In this document: positions 10,341-20,933 of the stretch, piece after piece | Layout: the number at the start of each line of letters is the position of its first letter | Position numbering within the stretch: position 1 is the stretch's first letter | Assembly: GCA_947574235.1 (NCBI GenBank) | Contig: CANPIU010000013.1 | Location: 1-39,671 of the forward strand | From: an uncultured Clostridium sp. | Lineage (GTDB): Bacteria; Bacillota; Clostridia; TANB77; CAG-508 | DNA: 39,671 nt | Direction: 5' to 3' | Made by a program: the position numbers and the translations under genes | The notes under the pieces: generated by a model | What the model was told of the DNA's origin: nothing | The model's input: the letters and a program-made list of their open reading frames with translations, nothing else | Database searches by the model: none

Positions 10341-11480
10341 TTATTCTATATTAAATGACATAACAAAGTCTGTTCCTTCTTTTAATTGCATAATAACGGT
10401 TAATTTTTTACTTTCTGCTGCGCTACTACTACTTTCTTTTATGGTTGTTTCATAAATATAGTAATTTCCTTCTTCTCTAATATTAGCCTCTTGTGTATCT
10501 AAATTATAGGAAAAGAAATTATTTTGTATAAACTCTTTAAATTCTTCTAAAGTTGCAAAGTTATTGCTTTTAAAGACTTCGTTTAACAATTCATAGGCAT
10601 GTCTATCATCTTTTGTATTAATCATTTTTAAGAATAGGTAGACATTTGCTTGTACTTTCTTTTCGTTTGTTAATTTCTTATAATTTTCCTCATAATTTTC
10701 TAATTTAATGGTATAATTATCTAGCATAACAGTATAATCCAATACAGCACTTGCTTTAAAAGTATAATAATTATCATAATTGTCTACTAAAATATACTCC
10801 ACATAATCGTCATGATAATTTACTAAATATTTAGCTAATATCCCTTCTTCTATTATTTGTTTACATTTTTCTATATACTCTTGGTATTCATCAAAAGTAG
10901 GAAATCTTTCTTTTCTATATTCTTCTTCTATTTTTGAATAAGCTTCTTTAGGATTTTCTAATTCCATTTGCGTAAAATGCCTTAAATACATCCTACAAGT
11001 ATCCTCATCTCTCATGTTAATAAATTCGAAAGCATTTTTTTCATTTTCTTGGATTTGTTTTAAATTCGTTGCTAAATCAATTTGTTTAATATCATCAACA
11101 GAATTATGTAATTCTTCTATTCTAAAAGTAGAATTTTCCATATCCACTCTTACAATAAAATACGTATCTTTTTGATTTTCATCTGTTCCATAAACAGCAA
11201 AACTATATATTCTCTCCCCTTCTAAAAGTGTCATATCTTTTGCTTTAAAACTTTCATCTATATTCTTTTGAATACATTTTTCTACTGAGAAAAATTTAAC
11301 AGGGTCTTTTAGTCTTTCTACAGTATATTCTATTGTCAAATCATCTCCTTCTAGTTGGTTATTATTTTGCTCTACTACTGAATCTCCTTTTTTTAAGCCG
11401 TATATTAAAAGGATACATATAATAACTAGAATTACTAGAATAACGATAGCTATTTCAATTTTTCTTTTTTGCTGCTTCAT
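10341..11480 (-). CDS. Membrane-anchored protein with two NTF2-like/VirB8-like candidate regions
   Basis: N-terminal TM, then two similar FxxMxxxxDxxxxYxxL... segments; operon position beside T4SS genes. Confidence 0.4.
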   Translation of the reverse strand: MKQQKRKIEIAIVILVILVIICILLIYGLKKGDSVVEQNNNQLEGDDLTIEYTVERLKDPVKFFSVEKCIQKNIDESFKAKDMTLLEGERIYSFAVYGTDENQKDTYFIVRVDMENSTFRIEELHNSVDDIKQIDLATNLKQIQENEKNAFEFINMRDEDTCRMYLRHFTQMELENPKEAYSKIEEEYRKERFPTFDEYQEYIEKCKQIIEEGILAKYLVNYHDDYVEYILVDNYDNYYTFKASAVLDYTVMLDNYTIKLENYEENYKKLTNEKKVQANVYLFLKMINTKDDRHAYELLNEVFKSNNFATLEEFKEFIQNNFFSYNLDTQEANIREEGNYYIYETTIKESSSSAAESKKLTVIMQLKEGTDFVMSFNIE

Positions 11481-11502
11481 TGTCTAAGACCCTCCTTCTT
11501 CT

Positions 11503-14500
11503 TTAATAAAACTGTAATGCATTGGTGAATTGATTTACGTTATTTGAAATTTTAACAACGTCTCCTGTTTGCGGAGCATGAATATATTGATTATTTCCAA
11601 TATAAATTCCAACATGACCATTTTTATATAAAATGTCTCCCACTCTTGCTTCTGATACAGATACAACTTTTGCTGCAGAATTCTTTTGTGCACCAGTATT
11701 ATGAGGTATATCAATTCCTACTTGTTTATAACACCATTTGGTAAGTCCTGAACAGTCAAAGGTAACTGGTCCTTCTGCTCCCCAAACGTAAGGACAACCT
11801 AATTTTGTTTTTGCTGCCTCTACTATCTTAGTTCCTGTTTCACTTGTTCCTGAAGTTGTAGGTGTAATTCCTGCTGCATTAAACATTTGCGTCATATAGG
11901 TTGTTGTATCCTCTATCCAACCTCCTGGTGCATCAGCGTTCTCACAATACGTCATCCCTATTTCCGATACTGTAAATTTTCCCGCTGTAAAATAATAATT
12001 TTTAACAGATATCTGTTTATAAAATGCTTCAATTGATTCTTTAGCAGAACCATAATTTTCAAATCTTCCATGTGATTTTCCATGAACACATTCAATATTA
12101 TACCAATTGTTCTTACCATCTATAGCATGGCCAGCTCTACCAGCACTTGTTTCTGAAATAGAAACTGCTGCTGCAAAAACGGCATTTACTCTATACTTTT
12201 CTTGTAAATCTAAATATTCTTGTGCATGTTCTATTAATTTTCCACTTCCAGAATATCCTGAAAAAGCTAATTTTAACTTTTCTACATCTTTAATAACAAT
12301 ATCTGGTGAAGATTTATCAATATGTACAATATAATCACCTTCTCCTACTGTTGATAATGCACTTGGATAGAAGATACTAAAGTCAAAATATTCTATACCA
12401 TCATAGACATTTCCCGTTGCTTTATATAATAAGTATTTTATTAAATCTAACATGTGCTCTGTACTTTCATTGGTTTCTATAATTTCAAATAGCCACTCAG
12501 CCGCATTTTTTATGTTGATTTTATTTTTTCTATATTTTTGCTTATTAAATATAGTTACAAAATTTGGTTCTTCTGCTTTAGGATCTGTTTTTTCTTCAAA
12601 ATCTGGTATTCCTTGTACATATTTTTGAGTTTTCGTTATATTTGTTATCTTATCATAAATGTTAACATATTTTGTATAATACTTTACATTAATATTTTCT
12701 ATTAAATTAACAGGACTTGTTGTTGTTTCTTCTCCTTCTTCTGAAGATTTCGGCTGAACTTCTTCTACTAATTTTTGTCGCAATGCACTTATATGTTCAC
12801 AAGAATAACTATTTCCTGTATAATTTGGTGTTTCTAGATAAACCTCATCGTCTAGTGTTACTGTATTTTCACTCGAAGTTTCTGAAGCTGCAACATAGGT
12901 AAATTCATTTTCATACCTAACAATCCATACATTCGCTTTTGTTAAGGCTATATTTAAAGTGTTAGTTTGAGTCACTACTGTTTTAGTTGTTGTGTAAGTT
13001 TCTTCAGCATGAGGATCATGTATATCATTTGTAATTCGCCCACTTGAGGCTCTTGCATTAGTTTTAGCTGTAATGCTTCCATTTACTTCTGCTTTGGTTT
13101 TTTGAGTATAATGCCATTCATCAATGTCAGTATTAATTGTTAAATTATCATGAACAGTTATTTCTATTTCACTTCCATATATTAAGTCAATCAATTCAAA
13201 TATAAAATTTTTATCTTCTCCTACTACCAATAATGACCACAACAAATCAAAAGGCATTGTATACGGTTCTACCATTTCTTCATAATTAATCGGTGTTGTT
13301 GTCATAGAATATTCTGTATTGGAACCTCCAACACCAGAATCATTGGATTCTATTATGGTATCTTTTTGGGTCCAAGTTGCTACAATCGCCGTATAATTAG
13401 TTGTATTTTTACTACTAGCCACACCTGCTGCACCAGCATCTGTTACTACTATATACTGACACCCTTTGATAATCTCTCCAATGTCATACCAACCTTGCAA
13501 AGAAGAACTTCCTGGATTACACACATAAACTTGTCCTTGCTCATTGATATCCACTAAAGCCATAATGTGACTGATGCTAGTAAAAATAGTATTGCTATTA
13601 ACAGAAACTAACATTACTTTTCCATTTCTTAAATTGTCTTGTATTACTTCTGCTGAAGGAGACTGTATTACTTCACTTGCCATACCAAGTGAATCCATTT
13701 CTCCCTTTAACGTTATGTAAGAGGTTTGACCATAAGTAGCATTCATTTCTAAGGCAATATCACCTGGTGTATATTCTGAATTTAACAACCCACTTGCTAA
13801 AATAGCTACTGAAGAAGGTCCACATCCATCAGTATGTATCGTACCATTCCAATAAGCATTCTCTGCATAACTTCCCTTACCTTGTTTAAAATGTTTATAA
13901 GTAATTCCAGCTGAAGAAGTATATAGCTCTGTATAGCCATCTCCTTCTACTTGTGTTACAGTTGCTTTTTGCTTTTCTTCTTTTTCTTTCTTATCTTTAT
14001 CCTTTTTTTTGTCTTCTTTTTCTTCGTCCTTAGTCGAATTATTTTCTTCTAAATTAGGGTCATCCTTAGTACCTCTTGTTCTATTACCATCTGCCCAGCC
14101 CCATCCAAGCCATCCTTGCTTCCCATCTATTACATCCTTTTGCCAAGCAAGCCATTCATCTATTGTATTCCAAGTTTTAATTCCACTTCCTACGCTATCA
14201 ATTACTTTTCCCCCACCAATATAAATTCCAACATGTCCAGCTCCGCTTGAACTAGAACCTGTTCCATAAACTGCTGCACCAATTGGAATAGCACTTCTAT
14301 CGGTTGAAATAACATGATGTTGTGAATCTTTGTAAGCTGTTCCATGTCTACAAGCTCCTACTCCTGCATTGTCATAAACGTCATTTACCCATTTAGCACA
14401 CCAATTAGCTCCAGGCCAATTCGTATTATTAGTAGCATCTATAATAAGTTGTGAAATATCTGTCATAACCCCCTCACCTGCTGCTACTGTTCCTCCTTCT

Positions 14501-15111
14501 CCTGTTGTTGTACTTGCTGAAGATTTCTTTAATGTAAAATGTGTTAATGCTTCCTTTTTTGCTTCTTCACTTCCCGTTTTATTATACTCGTCAATATATC
14601 CTTGAAAAGTTTCTGGGTCTACATACTTCATTGTTGTTCTATTGCCGTCTGTGTCTGCTCTTTTAAACTTAATAATTCCTTGAAGCATGTCTGCATTTTC
14701 CTTAATTGCATCCCAATTAATTTCTTCGTCTGGTTCTGGTCGAGTATCTGGATACTGTGTTACTAATTCAGCTTTCATTAGTCTTGCTAGTTCTTCTGGT
14801 GTGTCTAGATATAAATTTACTCTATTTTTTTCTTGTAACATTTTATCCCATAATTCTTGTACATTCATATCTGTTTTGAAAGTTCCATTATCATTAATCG
14901 AAACTCCATTGGTATATTGACTAGCAGCATAGGGTGCACTACTCCAGTCATCTTCTTTATAGGTTCCATCATCTACTGTTATATAGTATACTCCTAAAGC
15001 CAATATAATAAAAAATACAACTACAATAAAAGCTTGAATTATCCTTTTTTTATATCTACCTGATGCAATTTTTTTAAAAGTATCTTTTATGGCTTGTTTT
15101 GCTTCTTCCAT
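11503..15111 (-). CDS. T4SS-associated multi-domain peptidoglycan hydrolase (TM, CHAP/NlpC-like, C39-like peptidase, glucosaminidase-like, C-terminal NlpC/P60)
   Basis: WCAKWVNDVYDNAG...GAGHVGIYIGGG; HTDGCGPSSVAILASGLL...HIMALVDI; AAAVSISETSAGRAGHAIDGKNNWYNIEC; CPYVWGAEGPVTFDCSGLTKWCYKQVG...GHVGIYIG. Confidence 0.8.
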   Translation of the reverse strand: MEEAKQAIKDTFKKIASGRYKKRIIQAFIVVVFFIILALGVYYITVDDGTYKEDDWSSAPYAASQYTNGVSINDNGTFKTDMNVQELWDKMLQEKNRVNLYLDTPEELARLMKAELVTQYPDTRPEPDEEINWDAIKENADMLQGIIKFKRADTDGNRTTMKYVDPETFQGYIDEYNKTGSEEAKKEALTHFTLKKSSASTTTGEGGTVAAGEGVMTDISQLIIDATNNTNWPGANWCAKWVNDVYDNAGVGACRHGTAYKDSQHHVISTDRSAIPIGAAVYGTGSSSSGAGHVGIYIGGGKVIDSVGSGIKTWNTIDEWLAWQKDVIDGKQGWLGWGWADGNRTRGTKDDPNLEENNSTKDEEKEDKKKDKDKKEKEEKQKATVTQVEGDGYTELYTSSAGITYKHFKQGKGSYAENAYWNGTIHTDGCGPSSVAILASGLLNSEYTPGDIALEMNATYGQTSYITLKGEMDSLGMASEVIQSPSAEVIQDNLRNGKVMLVSVNSNTIFTSISHIMALVDINEQGQVYVCNPGSSSLQGWYDIGEIIKGCQYIVVTDAGAAGVASSKNTTNYTAIVATWTQKDTIIESNDSGVGGSNTEYSMTTTPINYEEMVEPYTMPFDLLWSLLVVGEDKNFIFELIDLIYGSEIEITVHDNLTINTDIDEWHYTQKTKAEVNGSITAKTNARASSGRITNDIHDPHAEETYTTTKTVVTQTNTLNIALTKANVWIVRYENEFTYVAASETSSENTVTLDDEVYLETPNYTGNSYSCEHISALRQKLVEEVQPKSSEEGEETTTSPVNLIENINVKYYTKYVNIYDKITNITKTQKYVQGIPDFEEKTDPKAEEPNFVTIFNKQKYRKNKINIKNAAEWLFEIIETNESTEHMLDLIKYLLYKATGNVYDGIEYFDFSIFYPSALSTVGEGDYIVHIDKSSPDIVIKDVEKLKLAFSGYSGSGKLIEHAQEYLDLQEKYRVNAVFAAAVSISETSAGRAGHAIDGKNNWYNIECVHGKSHGRFENYGSAKESIEAFYKQISVKNYYFTAGKFTVSEIGMTYCENADAPGGWIEDTTTYMTQMFNAAGITPTTSGTSETGTKIVEAAKTKLGCPYVWGAEGPVTFDCSGLTKWCYKQVGIDIPHNTGAQKNSAAKVVSVSEARVGDILYKNGHVGIYIGNNQYIHAPQTGDVVKISNNVNQFTNALQFY

Positions 15112-15143
15112 CTACTCACCTCCATCCTCTATTAAATTTTTTG

Positions 15144-16094
15144 TTAAACTTCTGCTCTAAATTCTATTTTTTCTGTTAATTGGCCATTAAGCAATATTAA
15201 ATCTGAGAAAACAATGGATTCTATTTTTTTGGTACTTATAAAGGTACTGTAAAATTTAATGGTAATTTCTTTTGTTTTTCCTTGCTCTATTGTTAGCATT
15301 GGTTCTGTTAATTCATGTGAATAGGAAGAATAAGTAACTCCTTTACTATCTTGCAAATACAAAGTTTTTGCATCGGTTCTTCCATCTAATAAAATTATAT
15401 TTTCTGTATGATTTGTAACTTTAATGGTGTATTCTTCATATTCTTTATAAGTATTTTTGTTTACCACTTCCACTTTTATGTCATCTTTTTCAGTGGTACG
15501 ATTTATTATTGTTTTTCCTATATAACCATTAATATTTAGTTTGTATTCCTCGTTTTCTTCTACAATTGTCATATAATCTTGTTTTGTTTTTCCATCACTT
15601 TTACCTGTTGAAAGCATATCTTCCATTATTTTAACTTTATAGATATTATCATACCAATTTTCTATGCTTGCTTTCTTTTGTTTTCCCTCAAATACATTAT
15701 TAACATAAGCTTGTTCAAAAATTTCTAAGTTACTGTAAATTTGCTCTTTGCATTGTTCTGTTAATAATTCATAGGCCTTTTCTATTTCTCTGTTATTACA
15801 ATAAGAAATAAATTCGTCAATTAAATTCGTTGCTGTTTTTAACTTTTTGTTTTCTACTTTTTTTCCAGTAACGACTGATTGGTTTTCCGTCAATATGGTT
15901 GTATTTGTACTAATACTCAGTTCCTCTTGCCTTTTATTATTCCCTTCTAATCTCTTTTGATTTTCTACCTTGTAAAAATGATTTATTAATTGTAAAAGCA
16001 GAAAAGCAGAGGCTATAATTATTACAATCCCCCAAATCTTTTTTCTGTTTTGATTATAATATCGTATTAGATGATTCATAATTATTTCCTCCAC
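15144..16094 (-). CDS. Membrane-anchored protein, possible VirB8/TcpC-like (NTF2-like) component
   Basis: N-terminal TM plus LIDEFISYCNNREIEKAYELLTEQCKEQIY and a C-terminal beta-rich domain; operon position. Confidence 0.4.
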   Translation of the reverse strand: MEEIIMNHLIRYYNQNRKKIWGIVIIIASAFLLLQLINHFYKVENQKRLEGNNKRQEELSISTNTTILTENQSVVTGKKVENKKLKTATNLIDEFISYCNNREIEKAYELLTEQCKEQIYSNLEIFEQAYVNNVFEGKQKKASIENWYDNIYKVKIMEDMLSTGKSDGKTKQDYMTIVEENEEYKLNINGYIGKTIINRTTEKDDIKVEVVNKNTYKEYEEYTIKVTNHTENIILLDGRTDAKTLYLQDSKGVTYSSYSHELTEPMLTIEQGKTKEITIKFYSTFISTKKIESIVFSDLILLNGQLTEKIEFRAEV

Positions 16095-16101
16095 TTTTTA
16101 A

Positions 16102-18957
16102 TTATTTCTTCAAGTCATGGAATCTATCAAGTTCACTTAATCGTTTCTCTGCAAATGAATCTAAATTGTTTTCTTTTACGCCACTTTTTTCTGCCATTTT
16201 CTTAAACCTATTTTTCCAATCATCCCTTGATTTTTGATTCATTTTTTGAGTATTTCCAACCATTTGTCCTAATTGTGCAACAGAAATAGCTTCTTCCATA
16301 TTTCTTACCTCGCCTTTTCGTTTCATTTCATAAGCTGCTGCTATATCTTTTTTATCTGTAATGTCGTTGTACAAGAATTGTTCAATTGCTCCACCTTTTT
16401 TCATCATTTCTTTCGCTTCTTCTTTTCCAAACTTAGTTTCAAAATAATTTCTATTTTTTACATCTTTCATGTATCTCTCTACATAATCATTCATAGCTTC
16501 TTGTTTATACTCACCACTATTGTAAGTATTATCATAAACATCCTTTACTTGTGACATATCCATTGGTGATTTAATCGCATTAGCTTTTCCAGCCCCTACT
16601 GCATAACCAGCTATGGCTGCTGCTCCTCCTATTTTAGGAATATTACTTAAATCTCCCGTTGATGCAGCAATTGCTACTCCAGTTGCTCCCGCTGCTACTC
16701 CTAACGCTGCACCTGCTGCCATTCTTCCTGCTGCTTTCATTGGATGAGAATTTTCAATCTTTTGTTTCATGGTTTGTGGAAGACTTCTCATATATGCTAA
16801 TTGTGCCGCTTTGCTTGCATCATAATTTCTTAAGATCCTTCTTCCCACAGTTGACCCTTTCAAACCACTTCTAACTTTATTTGATAATTTTCTTTTTTCT
16901 GGTTCTTTTTCTGGGGCTCCTGCGTTTTTTACTGGAGTTTCTGATTGATGTTCTTGTTGTGCCGATGAAGGAGAGCCAATTCCATAGTTTTCTCTTAAAA
17001 AATCTTGTACTTCTTCTTCTGAAGCACCTTCTCCTAAAGTATCTCTTGCTATACTTTCATAATCTTCATCAGAATAATTCATGCCTTCACCATCATTAGC
17101 ATATGCCTCTCTTGCCATGGCATCTCTTTCTGCTGGATCCCAATCCTGTGTTCCAGCATTTTGTTCATCATAATTATCTAACATTTGTTTTTGTTCTTCT
17201 TTTCCATCTTTTGAAAAAGCTCCCATCAAATCTCTATCCTGAATTGGATTTGGTGCACCATCTGAGTCAGAACCAGAATCTGCACTTTTTCCATTTCCCC
17301 CTTTGTCTCCGCTTTTTTTTCCTCTATTTAGCATATGATTTAAAGCTGTTGATGCCATCATTGCACCGGCTGGACCCATTGCAGGAGCCGTTTGAGCCTT
17401 TTCAAATCCAAATAAGCTACGTAGTAATTTCTCCGCTGGTATCATAAATCCTATTGCTACAATACTATAAATAATATTAGTAGAGGCAAACTCAAAAGCT
17501 GAAGTTATCAAAATATAAAATAATAACAAATGCATTGGCTGTATTAATAAGTTGAAAATATATTCTTTAAACCACTTATCAAATCCTTGCGCTTTTCCGT
17601 CATTTAATTTATCAATACAATAAGTAAGTGCTACCATTGGTGCTATTAAGGTTAAAAATGCTAAATGCAACACCCTTCTTAAATAAGTTATGGTAAAATA
17701 TAAGGTAAATAAGCAAAGTATTAAGAAACAAATACTCAATCCTACATATTCTGCACCATATTGCTCCATTTGTAATTGTAATCTAAGGCTTCCCATAAAA
17801 TTAGTTGGCCACGTTAAATAATCATTTCCATCTGCTCCTGTTGCAATAGCATCTGATTGTCCAATTTCTTCAACAGCCTTTTTAATATCATCATCTGCTT
17901 GTATTACAACAGCATAGCCATTGCTATCCACAGTTGTTTTTACTACATCTGTTAATTTTTCTACTATCATAACAGAAAAAGCCATAATATAATGCATTAA
18001 AAATAATAAACATAATCCAATAAACCAATCTTTCAACATTTGTAAATATTTTGCTTTATCAGAGGCTACTGTTGATAATAAAATTCTAATTCCTATATAA
18101 ACTAATACTGATAGCATTAACACTATACAAATATTTCTTAAAGCATTATACCAAGAACTAACTGTTTTTCTTATAATAACTGCTGAATTTTGATTAGAGG
18201 TCTTTACTTCTTTTCCATCTTCATCATAAAAAAAGTAATATTCTATCACAGGTACTTTTGTAATTGTAGTATCATGATCTCCTCTTAGTGAGGTATCTTC
18301 GGTTGTTTCTGTATATACTCGTTTATTTACTTCTTCCTGTAATGCTCCTGAATTTGCATAATCGCTTACTTTAAGATTTTCTCCATCACTTAAATGAGCA
18401 TAAATCTCTTCTCCTTCTTCGAAGAAGTTTACATTAAATAATAATATGTTACCTTTAAAAATTTCCTCTGCACTATAAGTATACATTGGCAAATAAATAT
18501 CTTCTGGCAATACCTGGTCATTAAACCATACTGCTGAAAGAAGACCTACCCCTAATCCTGCTAGGACTGTTCCTGCTCCTATTGTTACTGCCGCTTCTTC
18601 TACTATTCCAACAGCAACTGCTGCTGTTGCAGCTAATCCTCCCGTTGCAAAAATTAAAGCAATGGTCAAAGCTGCTACTGCCAATGCCACTACAACCGTC
18701 AGGAATCCTTCCAAAAAATCGCTTCCGGTTTCTATCCTATAGAGGGTCGTATTAGCACCCATAATTGACCTTGCAATGATATCATTAATACCATCTCCTA
18801 AACTTGTTAGCAAAGATAAAATAGGACTCATTAATTTGCCACCAAACTCTACGACATCTGCTTGAACTGGCTTTACCATAATCGCTTGAAATGCTAAAAC
18901 CAAAAGTAGAGCAATCACTATTTTTTTCCATATACTTTTATTTGTAAAAATCTTCAT
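16102..18957 (-). CDS. VirB6/TrbL-like polytopic T4SS protein with a long soluble tail
   Basis: 951 aa, signal/TM start, multiple TM helices in the N-terminal half, Gly/Ser/charged tail; between VirB4 and the hydrolase gene. Confidence 0.65.
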   Translation of the reverse strand: MKIFTNKSIWKKIVIALLLVLAFQAIMVKPVQADVVEFGGKLMSPILSLLTSLGDGINDIIARSIMGANTTLYRIETGSDFLEGFLTVVVALAVAALTIALIFATGGLAATAAVAVGIVEEAAVTIGAGTVLAGLGVGLLSAVWFNDQVLPEDIYLPMYTYSAEEIFKGNILLFNVNFFEEGEEIYAHLSDGENLKVSDYANSGALQEEVNKRVYTETTEDTSLRGDHDTTITKVPVIEYYFFYDEDGKEVKTSNQNSAVIIRKTVSSWYNALRNICIVLMLSVLVYIGIRILLSTVASDKAKYLQMLKDWFIGLCLLFLMHYIMAFSVMIVEKLTDVVKTTVDSNGYAVVIQADDDIKKAVEEIGQSDAIATGADGNDYLTWPTNFMGSLRLQLQMEQYGAEYVGLSICFLILCLFTLYFTITYLRRVLHLAFLTLIAPMVALTYCIDKLNDGKAQGFDKWFKEYIFNLLIQPMHLLLFYILITSAFEFASTNIIYSIVAIGFMIPAEKLLRSLFGFEKAQTAPAMGPAGAMMASTALNHMLNRGKKSGDKGGNGKSADSGSDSDGAPNPIQDRDLMGAFSKDGKEEQKQMLDNYDEQNAGTQDWDPAERDAMAREAYANDGEGMNYSDEDYESIARDTLGEGASEEEVQDFLRENYGIGSPSSAQQEHQSETPVKNAGAPEKEPEKRKLSNKVRSGLKGSTVGRRILRNYDASKAAQLAYMRSLPQTMKQKIENSHPMKAAGRMAAGAALGVAAGATGVAIAASTGDLSNIPKIGGAAAIAGYAVGAGKANAIKSPMDMSQVKDVYDNTYNSGEYKQEAMNDYVERYMKDVKNRNYFETKFGKEEAKEMMKKGGAIEQFLYNDITDKKDIAAAYEMKRKGEVRNMEEAISVAQLGQMVGNTQKMNQKSRDDWKNRFKKMAEKSGVKENNLDSFAEKRLSELDRFHDLKK

Positions 18958-18977
18958 AAGGTATTAACCTCCTAAAT

Positions 18978-20933
18978 TTAGTTCGTCTTCTTTCTTGCTA
19001 ATTGATTTAAGTTTGTTTCTACAAACTCAAATTCTTTCTTCGTTGGTACTATCTTTAAAATTGCTGTATCTGCTCCTACTTTTAACAAGCCTTCTCCTCT
19101 TTGACAAGTAACTAAAAAGTTGGCTTCTCCTTCTGATAGCTTAAATACCTCTTTCAAATAAGCAATTTCTGATTTATCCTGTGCTAAAAATAATTTTGTA
19201 TCCGAAGAAGTTAAAACTGCTTGTGCTTCTTGCTTTTCATAAAAATCCTGAAATCTTTGTGATATAATAGCAAGTGATACATTTCTTTTTCTAGCACGTC
19301 TTGCCATTTTGTTCAAAAAGTCTACCGCTTCTGGATAAGGAAGTAACATCCAAGCTTCGTCCACTAAAACTCTTTTTTTACTTGCTTTACTTCTATCCTC
19401 ACTATTTTTCTTAACAAATTTTTCCCAAATCCAAGAAAGCAATATTTGTTGTGCTAGCGGTCTTGCAAATCTCTCCTCTAATTGAGAAATATCCAAATTA
19501 ATAAATGGTGCTCCATCTAATAAATCAAAGGTAGATTGTCCATCAAAATATGCCATTTGTCCGTCATATTCTCTAATATATTGCTTCATAACCTTTAACA
19601 AATAACTATAATGATATTGATAATCTGGATTTTCATTTTCTTGTGCTTTCACTTGAATTCTTCGATACCAACTTCCAATTGTTGGCATATCTTTCTTACG
19701 TTTCGTCAATAAACTTCCTTTTGCTACATTCCTATCGTTCGTTTGGTATAAACTATTGGGATTGCTCGTAATCCCTAAGGCTGCATATTCTTCTGCTACC
19801 GATTCTGCTATAATTTGTTTGGTTAATTCATTTACTTCTGAGCTTCTTGTACTTCCTTTTGCCATCGTAAGCAGTCCTTGCGTTACGTCTTCAACTTTAT
19901 TTTCAATTCCTAAAATGGTTCTTTCTTTTCCTGTAATTTCATCTTTTATGGTTTCTGTTTCAATATCAAAAATATTAATAACCGTTCTAGAAGTAGGACT
20001 AATTACCACATTAATACCACCTAGACTTTCTGCCACAATGGTATATTCTCCTTCCGCATCTAGCGCTAAACTTTCTATTCCCATTAATACAGAAGACCTA
20101 GAAACTAACGTTTTCATCGTTACTGATTTCCCTGCACCTGATTTTGCAAAGATAACCATGTTATAATTTGTTAATGAACTGTGGAAATTATCAAAAAGGA
20201 TTGGCGTTCCTGTTTGTTTGTTAAACCCTAATGGTACTCCAGAAGGATGTCCAATTTCCGAAGTCGTAAAAGGAAATACCGTTCCCATAGAATTTCTGTC
20301 AAAAGTATGTACTTTTTTTACTTCATCCTCCATTAAAGGAAGATTGGATTGAAAGGCCTCTTCTTGAATTCCCCATGCTGTTTTTATCCCTACTAATGTT
20401 TTGGACATTTCCGTTGCTAGCATCTTTGAGAATCGGTCTAAATCTGCTAAATTATAAGAAAACAAAGTAGATACAATAGATGCCTCATATAACTTATTAA
20501 ATCCTGCTGTAATTTCATCTCTTAGTTGTTCTGCCTCAAATCTCTTTTGTGCAATGGTGCTTTCTCTGTTAATATTTCCTTTATCTGCTGCTACAATTCT
20601 TTCTGTTTCTAGTTCATTAATGACTCTATTTAATTCATTTTGTGAACGTTCTTCTTTAATCGGCGTAATATAAATAGAAGTATTAACATCTCCGAATAAG
20701 TACATATCCCTAAATAATTCTGGAAAAGTACACATTCTTGGAAGAGTTGAAACAAAGAAACTTCTTGCATATCTTTTGGTATTAGAAATAATTTCTAAAT
20801 GGTCAATATTCGATACGTCTATACCAGAAGGAGCAATTAAATCCTTTATGGTTTTACCTTGTAAGAAATTATCACTATTTTCATCCTGATATCTTTTTCT
20901 TTCTTCTTGTTGTACTTGTTTGTTTTTCTTCAT
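18978..20933 (-). CDS. VirB4-family T4SS ATPase
   Basis: Walker A FAKSGAGKSVTMKTL; Walker B RVLVDEAWMLL; downstream SLAIISQRFQDF. Confidence 0.9.
   Translation of the reverse strand: MKKNKQVQQEERKRYQDENSDNFLQGKTIKDLIAPSGIDVSNIDHLEIISNTKRYARSFFVSTLPRMCTFPELFRDMYLFGDVNTSIYITPIKEERSQNELNRVINELETERIVAADKGNINRESTIAQKRFEAEQLRDEITAGFNKLYEASIVSTLFSYNLADLDRFSKMLATEMSKTLVGIKTAWGIQEEAFQSNLPLMEDEVKKVHTFDRNSMGTVFPFTTSEIGHPSGVPLGFNKQTGTPILFDNFHSSLTNYNMVIFAKSGAGKSVTMKTLVSRSSVLMGIESLALDAEGEYTIVAESLGGINVVISPTSRTVINIFDIETETIKDEITGKERTILGIENKVEDVTQGLLTMAKGSTRSSEVNELTKQIIAESVAEEYAALGITSNPNSLYQTNDRNVAKGSLLTKRKKDMPTIGSWYRRIQVKAQENENPDYQYHYSYLLKVMKQYIREYDGQMAYFDGQSTFDLLDGAPFINLDISQLEERFARPLAQQILLSWIWEKFVKKNSEDRSKASKKRVLVDEAWMLLPYPEAVDFLNKMARRARKRNVSLAIISQRFQDFYEKQEAQAVLTSSDTKLFLAQDKSEIAYLKEVFKLSEGEANFLVTCQRGEGLLKVGADTAILKIVPTKKEFEFVETNLNQLARKKTN

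Noticed and set aside
16273-17447. Plus-strand ORFs antisense to the VirB6-like gene (also 20907-21253, 30640-31143 and others in the track)
   Set aside because: Leu/Phe/Ser-rich shadows of well-supported minus-strand genes; no initiation signals or recognisable families.
19756-20166. 136-aa plus-strand ORF
   Set aside because: Antisense shadow of the VirB4 ATPase Walker A region.
20881-20933. Frameshift splitting a single VirB4 gene into the 419-aa and 651-aa ORFs
   Set aside because: The 651-aa protein looks like a complete VirB4 and the 419-aa protein ends in a charged tail after its own domain; a short overlap of separate genes fits better, and there is no CGG at the junction.
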